Of a stretch of 64,000 nt of DNA, positions 45,205 to 51,128 are shown in pieces. The notes beneath the pieces are model-generated. The model was not told the DNA's origin. It saw only the letters and a list, made by a program, of their open reading frames with translations, and did not search any database. The stretch covers positions 62,001 through 126,000 of the forward strand of contig CALFXJ010000037.1 of the NCBI GenBank assembly GCA_937958105.1, read 5' to 3'. The position numbers and the translations under genes are program-made. Origin of the DNA: an uncultured Cellvibrio sp. (GTDB taxonomy: Bacteria > Pseudomonadota > Gammaproteobacteria > Pseudomonadales > Cellvibrionaceae). Numbering within the stretch: the stretch's first letter is position 1; each line of letters starts with the position of its first letter.

Positions 45205-45902
45205 AGCGAATACCTCATGCCGCACACACCATGGCCCCATCCCGCGCGCACATACAGCGGCTCCCAGCGCAGCAGAATGACGCGGGGGTAATGTCGGTTT
45301 TCACGGAAGTTTGCGGCGGAGCGGCCCGCATTGAACCGCTCGATGTGATCGAACCACGCCAGCCCATCAGCCCCAGAAGCTAACGCCAGCTTTCGTTCGC
45401 GATTAACCCAACCCTGGCCGCCGTTGTAAGCAGCGAGGGTCATGGCCCAGTGATCGCAAGGATCGTTGGCGTGGTTTCGTTGATGCAGCCATAGGTCGTA
45501 TTTCACCATTGCACGCAACGCCCAACCCGGATTTAACGGATCAGCATTGGCGAGCGCGCGTGGATAAATTTCCTCCATCCATACCGCCGTTGCAGGCATG
45601 AATTGCGCAATGCCGAGCGCACCAACAGGCGATTCTGCATCGGCTCGCCAATGGCTTTCCTGATGGACTTGCGCGGCGAATGTAGCGATAGGTGCATCCA
45701 ATCCCCAGGTGCTATGTGCAGCACGCACCAGTGTTGCGCGGTGGGCGTTGGCGGCTTGTGGGATTATTTCTGCCGATACGGGAACGCAACGAACTAATAG
45801 AATCGCCACCACAGCGCCTGCGATGACCGAAGTCAAAATACGGATAAATTCGCGCAGCTGTATGCGACGCATTGCCGCTGTGAAATCAGAATCGTTAGCC
45901 AT
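45201..45902 (-). CDS. Phage lytic transglycosylase (SLT domain) endolysin
   Basis: 233 residues. An N-terminal hydrophobic helix (near residues 22-40, ILTSVIAGAVVAILLVRCV) can act as a signal anchor. The SLT domain has the catalytic Glu in AAQVHQESHWRADAESPVGALGIAQFMP and the supporting LAAYNGGQGWVNRE. It cleaves the murein glycan strands. The ATG at 45902 follows the holin stop at once; a GTG at 45908 is the alternative. Confidence 0.9.
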   Translation of the reverse strand: MANDSDFTAAMRRIQLREFIRILTSVIAGAVVAILLVRCVPVSAEIIPQAANAHRATLVRAAHSTWGLDAPIATFAAQVHQESHWRADAESPVGALGIAQFMPATAVWMEEIYPRALANADPLNPGWALRAMVKYDLWLHQRNHANDPCDHWAMTLAAYNGGQGWVNRERKLALASGADGLAWFDHIERFNAGRSAANFRENRHYPRVILLRWEPLYVRAGWGHGVCGMRYSL

Positions 45903-45904
45903 GA

Positions 45905-46258
45905 TCACAATCCCAACGCCACGCCAATCGCAACAGCCATCACGATCAATGCGCGACGAATCATTGCCGCTGCATAGACCTGCTGGTAGTCGCCCATCAC
46001 CGGATAATCAACAGCGCCTGGCGATCCGAACTCCGCCACCCTCGTGCGCCGCCAATCATCAATCAGAAACGAATCCGGTCGTGCGTACGGAAACATCACG
46101 CGATCAATCCAGTAACCCGCGAGTGCGCCAAGGGAAATCAAACAGAGCTTATACATCGCCACCGGCAACTGATGCGGCGCAACAAGAAATAAGCCGATCA
46201 ACAGCGCAACCGCAATGATCAGCAATGTCAGCAAGCGGGGAAGAAACCTGATTAACAT
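45905..46258 (-). CDS. Holin (Phage_holin_3_5-like)
   Basis: 117 residues with three hydrophobic helices (about 7-27, 37-52, 96-115). The stretch LPVAMYKLCLISLGALAGYWIDRVMFPYARPD and the ending MIRRALIVMAVAIGVALGL match the holin family of Mu-like phages. GGAGG stands seven bases before the ATG. It is the first gene of the first late operon; the late palindrome is 73 bp upstream. Confidence 0.85.
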   Translation of the reverse strand: MLIRFLPRLLTLLIIAVALLIGLFLVAPHQLPVAMYKLCLISLGALAGYWIDRVMFPYARPDSFLIDDWRRTRVAEFGSPGAVDYPVMGDYQQVYAAAMIRRALIVMAVAIGVALGL

Positions 46259-46306
46259 TTAAAGCCTCCGATGCGAAAGATAGTGTTATCAATCGAGAGA
46301 CTTCAG

Positions 46307-46376
46307 AGTAACGACGCGCCGGGCGTTTGTATTTTGACACGTGTCAAAATACATCCCCACGCGCGCACGCGAAGAT
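46307..46376. promoter_or_regulatory. Divergent late promoter region: shared activator palindrome with -10 elements on both sides
   Basis: The palindrome ATTTTGACACGTGTCAAAAT (46331-46350) extends here by TGT/ACA on both sides to 26 bp of perfect symmetry. Leftward: ACA, GGCGCG and the -10-like GTTACT (46312-46307) before the holin. Rightward: ACATCCCCACGCGCGCACGC and the -10-like GAAGAT (46371-46376) before the small gene at 46406. The rightward spacer is nearly the same as that of late promoter 2. Confidence 0.75.
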
Positions 46377-46405
46377 GGGCACCTCAACAACTACGGAGGT
46401 GCGTT

Positions 46406-46819
46406 ATGAAATGGGGGATGTTGTTTCGCTGGAGATCACTGTGGGTTGGTGCTCACTGGTCGCCCTACAATCGCCGCTTGCGCGTTAATTTACTGCCAAT
46501 GATTACGCTATGGATTGTGTGGCCGGGCGGAATTACACCCAATCAAAAACAATCAATTAATCATTCTCACGGGATCGGTCCGACTTCTGGTTGTCGCCGT
46601 CACTCGAAGGATTTAAGCCGGAAGGAAGACCATATTTCTGAAACAACTCCTCGAAATCTTGAGCAAGCTCGCCGTCGCTCGCCTGGCGAATCCATTCATA
46701 TAAAGCAGGCAGTCGATCTCGTCCGACGTCTTTCCCCTGAAGCGCGAGCAAAGCTAGTACAGCTAGCGGATCACCTCCATCGAGAATCGCTGCAAAGCCC
46801 TTCCGAAACTGACGAATAA
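46406..46819 (+). CDS. Late-type phage protein of unknown function, partly antisense to the next gene
   Basis: 137 residues. A strong Shine-Dalgarno (GGAGGT, 5-bp spacing) precedes the ATG. Residues 1-46 (MKWGMLFRWRSLWVGAHWSP, then LLPMITLWIVWPGG) match a small conserved protein often seen in phages and prophages and usually about 50-60 residues long. Here the frame stays open for about 90 further codons, antisense to the 46557-47048 gene, with a charged helical ending (VDLVRRLSPEARAKLVQLADHL). It faces away from the holin operon and has its own promoter on the shared palindrome. Confidence 0.65.
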   Translation: MKWGMLFRWRSLWVGAHWSPYNRRLRVNLLPMITLWIVWPGGITPNQKQSINHSHGIGPTSGCRRHSKDLSRKEDHISETTPRNLEQARRRSPGESIHIKQAVDLVRRLSPEARAKLVQLADHLHRESLQSPSETDE

Positions 46820-47048
46820 ATTGGCCATGTTTCAATTCTTCCATGTGGTCCGCGTAAAACGACATCACATCAAAAAGGGCAATTGTTTTGTCTTTCTCAG
46901 CAGCGCTGTTCTCGCAACAACGAATCGCCAACACTTTGCAAATCGAATTAATAGCCGCCAACTCATAATCAACTGCCTTCATTTGAGCTTTAAGTGTCGA
47001 GACTTCGTTCTGAAGTGCAATCACTGCTTCTTCCAATTTTTTACTCAT
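46557..47048 (-). CDS. Hypothetical protein of the lysogenic cluster (coiled coil)
   Basis: 163 residues. The N-terminal part (KKLEEAVIALQNEVSTLKAQMKAVDYELAAINSI) is a coiled coil, the middle contains CCENS and a helical region, and the C-terminus is hydrophilic (SSDGDNQKSDRSREND). No family recognised. Its last 263 bp are antisense to the plus-strand gene at 46406. It ends 12 bp from the start of the 47060 gene group and is probably transcribed together with the repressor. Confidence 0.6.
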   Translation of the reverse strand: MSKKLEEAVIALQNEVSTLKAQMKAVDYELAAINSICKVLAIRCCENSAAEKDKTIALFDVMSFYADHMEELKHGQFIRQFRKGFAAILDGGDPLAVLALLALQGKDVGRDRLPALYEWIRQASDGELAQDFEELFQKYGLPSGLNPSSDGDNQKSDRSREND

Positions 47049-47059
47049 TCAAACTCTCC

Positions 47060-47374
47060 TTAATTCAAATCAAAGAATCCCCGGGGCTTCCTTGGCTCTC
47101 GCTCAAAGATACTCCACATACCTTCTTTCTCGCCGGTGGACCTAAAAATCTTTTTATGTCTGCTACACAGCTGCTCGACTTGGTCAAGAGTGAGGTGGAG
47201 ATGGCTTGCAATAACTTTAGTTGAGCGCCAGCGTTGCCCGTCAATATCGGCCGTATTAGCCTCTAACCATTTATAGATACTGCGGAGCCGGATAGCATCT
47301 TTAAGGCATTTGAACACCCAAACCACCAAAACCACACTTAAACCCGAAACGACCGCCACAACCAACTCGCTCAT
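47060..47374 (-). CDS. Hypothetical membrane-anchored winged-helix protein
   Basis: 104 residues. A transmembrane helix (about 3-22, LVVAVVSGLSVVLVVWVFKCL) is followed by a hydrophilic domain with RWRSTKVIASHLHLTLDQVEQLCSRHKKIFRSTGEKEGMW, which looks like a small winged helix. Encoded in the minus-strand cluster between the repressor and late operon 1, so probably expressed in the lysogen. Function unknown. Confidence 0.6.
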   Translation of the reverse strand: MSELVVAVVSGLSVVLVVWVFKCLKDAIRLRSIYKWLEANTADIDGQRWRSTKVIASHLHLTLDQVEQLCSRHKKIFRSTGEKEGMWSIFEREPRKPRGFFDLN

Positions 47375-47384
47375 CGCCTTACCG

Positions 47385-47663
47385 TTATATTGCCGGGTTA
47401 TCTTTGATCTTCACGATGATGAGATACGATCCTGGCCCATCGATGCGGTGGCTCATATCCACCAATTTATATGGATATCGCTGCTGAAACTGATGATGGA
47501 TTTCGTTTGCAATTTCCGCTTTTGCCGCCCAATGCTGTGGATCGGAGTCACGAACCGTGTAGTTGTGTGTTCGATTGACAGGGTTATCAACCAACTCTGT
47601 CTCAGCTAACAGCTCGTGAACATGAGCAGCCACATCGAGTTCTTTTTCTGCGCTATCTTCCAT
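47385..47663 (-). CDS. Hypothetical protein of the lysogenic cluster
   Basis: 92 residues, acidic, with DPQHWAAKAEIANEIHHQFQQRYPYKLVDMSHRIDGPGSYLIIVKIKD, a compact alpha/beta-looking domain. No known family recognised and no signal peptide or membrane helix. It is followed after 10 bp by the 47060 gene and lies 18 bp after the preceding gene, in one run of same-strand genes. Confidence 0.6.
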   Translation of the reverse strand: MEDSAEKELDVAAHVHELLAETELVDNPVNRTHNYTVRDSDPQHWAAKAEIANEIHHQFQQRYPYKLVDMSHRIDGPGSYLIIVKIKDNPAI

Positions 47664-47681
47664 TAATCAATCCTCTCGAAG

Positions 47682-47945
47682 TTAAATTAACAAATCCAAA
47701 TCACCACGCTTTTTCGATATCGGCACCATCTTAGCCTCGATATACACCCGCTCCGGCCCCAAATCACTCTCGGTGCAAGTGATGGTATACCCAGGGTAAT
47801 ACCCAGCCAGCCGCTCTTTGAACTCCCGTATCACAGCCTCTTTGTGCTGGAACTTCACCCCATCAAAGTGCAGAGCATGACCCCCGCACTCTGGTTGCTC
47901 TAAGGGGGTGAAGCGGGAGAAGTATTCATCGAGGTAGGCGGACAT
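47682..47945 (-). CDS. Hypothetical protein of the lysogenic cluster
   Basis: 87 residues: FSRFTPLEQPECGGHALHFDGVKFQHKEAVIREFKERLAGYYPGYTITCTESDLGPERVYIEAKMV. It appears as a small soluble alpha/beta protein with no recognised motif. Its ATG directly abuts the preceding gene (starts 1 bp from its stop), so the genes are co-transcribed. Confidence 0.6.
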   Translation of the reverse strand: MSAYLDEYFSRFTPLEQPECGGHALHFDGVKFQHKEAVIREFKERLAGYYPGYTITCTESDLGPERVYIEAKMVPISKKRGDLDLLI

Positions 47946-48161
47946 TTATTTGCCACAATCCTTACAGATCCATCCTCCGATCTTGGCGTTTAATACTAAC
48001 CATATCACCAGGATTATCAGCCACACTCCCCAAGTCAAAACTGTAAGCACCAAATGCACCAAAAACATGATTGCGCTGGTCTTTTCTGTGTTCCGCATAT
48101 GCACAGTAGTCTTCTTGCACCGCGAACATTTTTTTAAGCTTTCCTCAATTGCTTTTGCCAT
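47946..48161 (-). CDS. Hypothetical zinc-ribbon membrane protein
   Basis: 71 residues. Two Cys pairs, CSRC (residues 12-15) and CKDC (near 66-69), flank two closely spaced hydrophobic segments (MFLVHLVLTVLTWGVWLIILVIWLVLN). The pairs could form one zinc ribbon at the membrane face. The start overlaps the 3' end of the repressor gene by 17 bp. Possibly a lysogenic-conversion membrane factor; this is inference. Confidence 0.65.
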   Translation of the reverse strand: MAKAIEESLKKCSRCKKTTVHMRNTEKTSAIMFLVHLVLTVLTWGVWLIILVIWLVLNAKIGGWICKDCGK

Positions 48162-48579
48162 GATCCACCTTCTTGTTTTTTAGAATTGCATCAACCACAC
48201 TCTCAACCGCAATCAAATCCTCGCGATCAAGCATCCGTATTTTTCCAATCAAAACATCAACCGGCATCTGGTAGCCTGACGAAGGCTCGCCCACACTGTA
48301 GTCACCCATCCTGCCTTTTACCGCATTCAACGCACCAGCGATGGCCTTGGCCGCTGAACTCTCCGGCCCAGGCTCACCCGTCAAGATGTAATGCTCATCG
48401 ATATAAAGCTCTGGCCGCCCCACCTTTAACGCCAGCAACTTATCCTTGGGAAACGACCCCCTCTTTTTCCTATCGGAAAAAGCGTGCTTCGATAAACCGA
48501 GTATAGCCGCCACCTCCTGATCTTCCCGCACGGCCAAGCACTGCTTCAGCCGAAGTAGCTGTAAATCGAATTCACGCAT
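48145..48579 (-). CDS. Phage repressor, CI-type helix-turn-helix
   Basis: 144 residues. The N-terminal part REDQEVAAILGLSKHAFSDRKKRGSFPKDKLLAL is a CI-repressor-type helix-turn-helix domain (Phage_CI_repr). The C-terminus is short, with no visible Ser/Lys autopeptidase site, so RecA-mediated self-cleavage is not expected. It is the leftward gene of the divergent centre and lies next to the early promoter and its operator, as expected of the lysogeny repressor. Confidence 0.85.
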   Translation of the reverse strand: MREFDLQLLRLKQCLAVREDQEVAAILGLSKHAFSDRKKRGSFPKDKLLALKVGRPELYIDEHYILTGEPGPESSAAKAIAGALNAVKGRMGDYSVGEPSSGYQMPVDVLIGKIRMLDREDLIAVESVVDAILKNKKVDHGKSN

Positions 48580-48588
48580 AAAAATACC

Positions 48589-48622
48589 TTGACTCAGTAA
48601 AGATAGTTAAGTTATCTTAACT
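48589..48622 (+). promoter_or_regulatory. Early promoter overlapped by an operator dyad
   Basis: TTGACT (48589-48594), a 17-bp spacer and TTATCT (48612-48617) form a good sigma70 promoter for the early operon. The dyad AGTTAAG-TTAT-CTTAACT (48605-48622) covers the -10. On the other strand TTTGCA and TATCTT (16-bp spacer) make a candidate promoter for the repressor through the same dyad. The two opposed promoters with a common operator form the expected lysis/lysogeny switch. Confidence 0.7.
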
Positions 48623-48674
48623 GCAAATTGATTGTTAATTCATTGCAAATCATAGACGCGGCAGGAGACCACCT

Positions 48675-48881
48675 ATGACTAGACCGCTGACACCCGATCA
48701 GCTCAAGGCCAAGTTCGAGCGCGAAGGCCGCACGTTCGCCCAGTGGGCCAGAGATAACGGCTACACCGAAAACGAGGTGTATCGCGTCGTCAATGGCTTC
48801 GCAAAAGGCAAGCGCGGCAAGGCGCACAAGATTGCAGTACAGCTCGGCCTGAAAGTAGATCCCGACAAATTCGCCGCGTAA
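48675..48881 (+). CDS. Ner/Cro-like DNA-binding protein, BcepMu gp16 family
   Basis: 68 residues, MTRPLTPDQLKAKFEREGRTFAQWARDNGYTENEVYRVVNGFAKGKRGKAHKIAVQLGL, with the full length and sequence pattern of BcepMu gp16-type phage regulators. It is the first gene of the early operon, opposite the repressor, and would act like Mu Ner by limiting repressor and early transcription. Confidence 0.88.
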   Translation: MTRPLTPDQLKAKFEREGRTFAQWARDNGYTENEVYRVVNGFAKGKRGKAHKIAVQLGLKVDPDKFAA

Positions 48882-48943
48882 CACGTTACGCCAAACCAGC
48901 ATTGTAACCCGCGCAGAACCGCGCACAACAGGAGAGACCGCAA

Positions 48944-49525
48944 ATGGAGACAACCATCAATACCGCCGCTCGCGACGCCGAAATTATGCGCCTGCACCTG
49001 GCCGGCAACGATGCGCCCAACAACATCGCTGCCGAACTGGGCATCACCATTGAAGAGGTTAAGGCCGTCATCAAGCGCGAGTGTGCCACAAGCTCTACAG
49101 CCGCCCGCGATGCGGAAATCCTGGCCTCTTACAAAGGTGTCGGCGACGCGCATGTACTGGCAAAGCGCCACGGGGTCAATGTCGCCCACGTGTGGCGACT
49201 CATTCACCGCGCCGAGGTCGGCAAGCAGGTCAGCCGCGCAACCGAGTACGCGCAGGCAGTGATGCGCACCGGCGAAGTGGTGTGCGCATTACCTGCCGGC
49301 ATCCTCAAGACCACCACTGGCGCAGATGCGTTTGTGCAACAACTGGAGAGCGCCATACGTGCCCAGGCTCGCGATTTGAATGTAGTGATTGCTGTGGCCG
49401 TGATCCCGGTTGAGGAAGTGGAAGGGATTGTTGCAGCAGAGCCAATCGAAAACCCGCGAGCGGTTTCTGCAACCCTGCAAGCGAAAGCCGTTAACGCTGC
49501 ACGCAAATCGGAATTGCCAGCATGA
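48944..49525 (+). CDS. Early protein with two repeated helix-turn-helix units
   Basis: 193 residues. Residues about 9-46 (ARDAEIMRLHLAGNDAPNNIAAELGITIEEVKAVIKRE) and about 53-90 (ARDAEILASYKGVGDAHVLAKRHGVNVAHVWRLIHRAE) are two copies of the same HTH-like unit. The remaining half is Ala/Val-rich (LNVVIAVAVIPVEEVEGIVAAEP) and resembles no family I know. Probably a DNA-binding early regulator. Coupled to the next gene through ATGA. Confidence 0.6.
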   Translation: METTINTAARDAEIMRLHLAGNDAPNNIAAELGITIEEVKAVIKRECATSSTAARDAEILASYKGVGDAHVLAKRHGVNVAHVWRLIHRAEVGKQVSRATEYAQAVMRTGEVVCALPAGILKTTTGADAFVQQLESAIRAQARDLNVVIAVAVIPVEEVEGIVAAEPIENPRAVSATLQAKAVNAARKSELPA

Positions 49526-49755
49526 GCATTTTAATCAACCTCCAGCGCCGCCTGGACCAAGCCGCTCTTGAGCAAGCCCGCGCCGAAGTTGTTCGCCTTG
49601 CCGACCGTGTAGAAGAGCTGGAACGCCAGCTGGAATATGCGCGCAACGATGCAGATGCCTGGTACGACCACGCTAACGAGTTGCGAGACCGTATGGGCGA
49701 CGCGGTATCCGTTGGCATTACCCAAAGCGGCCAATTGGTAGTGGGGGCAGCATGA
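49522..49755 (+). CDS. Small coiled-coil early protein
   Basis: 77 residues, an almost uninterrupted charged helix (RRLDQAALEQARAEVVRLADRVEELERQLEYARNDADAWYDHANELRDRM) with heptad-like spacing, followed by a short strand-forming tail. It overlaps both neighbours by four bases (ATGA at each end), so it is translated as part of the early operon. Function unknown. Confidence 0.7.
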   Translation: MSILINLQRRLDQAALEQARAEVVRLADRVEELERQLEYARNDADAWYDHANELRDRMGDAVSVGITQSGQLVVGAA

Positions 49756-50051
49756 GCGACAGCAACCTGGTCAGCCGCACGCTGCGCATCCTATCCGCAC
49801 TCAAGGGTAAATCCCTGCACGGCATGAGCAATCAAGACATTGCAAAAGCCTGCCAGCTGCCAGCCAGCACTGTGACTCGCATCGTAACAACCATGGTGGA
49901 CGAAGGTTATGTGATGCAACTCGACACGGGGCGCTATGCCCTGAGCGTACGCATGCTGGCCATCGCCCAAGCGCACGCAGACGAGATGAGCCGCACCATC
50001 GAAAAGATTAACGAGTTAAACCAGCGCGTCCACGCGGGCGCGCGGCAGTAA
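49752..50051 (+). CDS. IclR-like helix-turn-helix regulator
   Basis: 99 residues. The IclR-type winged helix is visible: VSRTLRILSALKGKSLHGMSNQDIAKACQLPASTVTRIVTTMVDEGYVMQLDTGRYALS (residues about 7-64). It lacks the effector-binding domain of full-length IclR proteins. A 24-bp perfect palindrome begins 2 bp after its stop codon and might be its operator. Confidence 0.8.
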   Translation: MSDSNLVSRTLRILSALKGKSLHGMSNQDIAKACQLPASTVTRIVTTMVDEGYVMQLDTGRYALSVRMLAIAQAHADEMSRTIEKINELNQRVHAGARQ

Positions 50052-50053
50052 CC

Positions 50054-50077
50054 AAATGTTGCGACGTCGCAACATTT
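50054..50077. promoter_or_regulatory. 24-bp perfect palindrome inside the early operon
   Basis: The half-site AAATGTTGCGAC (50054-50065) is followed directly by its exact reverse complement. It lies in the 39-bp gap between the IclR-like gene and the next gene, just before the Shine-Dalgarno (GAAGGGG) of the latter. It may be an operator or form an RNA hairpin that controls translation of the next gene. No other copy was noticed in the window. Confidence 0.65.
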
Positions 50078-50090
50078 GAAGGGGTTTCGA

Positions 50091-51125
50091 GTGCGACGGA
50101 AAAACGAAGACCATCACTATGACCGTGAACGTGTGATCCGGGAGGCACAGATGTATCGGCTTCGCGGTATAGAGGCGGATGCAATGGTGCGCATCGCCAA
50201 ATCACGTCGCATAACCAACGAGATAGACCAGTTAATCAATCCGCCCGGCAAGGGCGATCAAAAGCAACGGAGAAACGACATGGCCCGTAAAGCAGCACCA
50301 CAAGTTATCGACCACAACGACATTGATGACGAGAACAAAGTCGTCGGAGATTCGGCGAAAGAAATGGCCGCACTGAGCACCACCATCGTCAATGAATACG
50401 GCCACGGCGTGCCTTACAGCCGCGAGCATTACCTCAACAAAGCGCGAGGACACATCATGCGGTCTGCGGAGGAAGCCCTGGAGCTGGGGCGCTGCCTCAT
50501 CGTGATGAAGGAGCATGAGCCGCACGGCGATTGGATAGAGATCCTTACTGACTTGGAGCTGGAGCGCACCTTCGCCGCGCGCACAATGCAAGCCGCGATT
50601 AAGTTTACGGCTAACGGCAAATCAACCAAAAACCTCATTGATGCCGCAAAGAGTAAATCAAAACTGTTCGAACTGATGGTGCTGGACAACGAACAGATTG
50701 AGCAGCTGGACGAAGGCCAATCTGTTGCGGGCATTACGCTTGACGACGTTGAAAAAATGCCGGTTAGCGAACTCCGTAAAGCCCTGCGGGAAGCCCGAAA
50801 TTCCCAGCAAGATCAAGACCGCGTCATCAACGAGAAGAATAAAAAAATTGATGAGCAGGCCAAGCAAATTATGCGCATTCGCCGCGAGCCGGATGAAGAG
50901 GCCAAACAGATGCGCGCTGATATTTCCAGCCTCCAATCCATGGTTGAGCACGATATTCGTGTGAATTTATTCAACGGAATCAAGGCATTGCGGGAGCATG
51001 CCGATCAGCATGACGAGCCGGGCAGCAACGCTCACCAGGAGTTCATCAGCTCGCAAATCACGCTGCTGGAAAACGCGATTGCTTTTCTGCGAGAAAACTG
51101 CGTTCAAGGCGTCGAGTGGGAATAA
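50091..51125 (+). CDS. DUF3102-containing early phage protein
   Basis: 344 residues from a GTG (50091) with GAAGGGG before it. The DUF3102-like core is YSREHYLNKARGHIMRSAEEALELGRCLIVMKEHEPHGDWIEILTDLELERTFAARTMQAAIKF; the rest is a long charged coiled coil (ARNSQQDQDRVINEKNKKIDEQAKQI). A second start, ATG at 50280, also has a Shine-Dalgarno (GGAG), and the first 63 residues look like a separate small domain; a shorter 281-residue product is therefore possible. Similar proteins occur just upstream of transposase genes in Mu-like phages. Confidence 0.75.
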   Translation: MRRKNEDHHYDRERVIREAQMYRLRGIEADAMVRIAKSRRITNEIDQLINPPGKGDQKQRRNDMARKAAPQVIDHNDIDDENKVVGDSAKEMAALSTTIVNEYGHGVPYSREHYLNKARGHIMRSAEEALELGRCLIVMKEHEPHGDWIEILTDLELERTFAARTMQAAIKFTANGKSTKNLIDAAKSKSKLFELMVLDNEQIEQLDEGQSVAGITLDDVEKMPVSELRKALREARNSQQDQDRVINEKNKKIDEQAKQIMRIRREPDEEAKQMRADISSLQSMVEHDIRVNLFNGIKALREHADQHDEPGSNAHQEFISSQITLLENAIAFLRENCVQGVEWE

Positions 51126-51128
51126 ACC

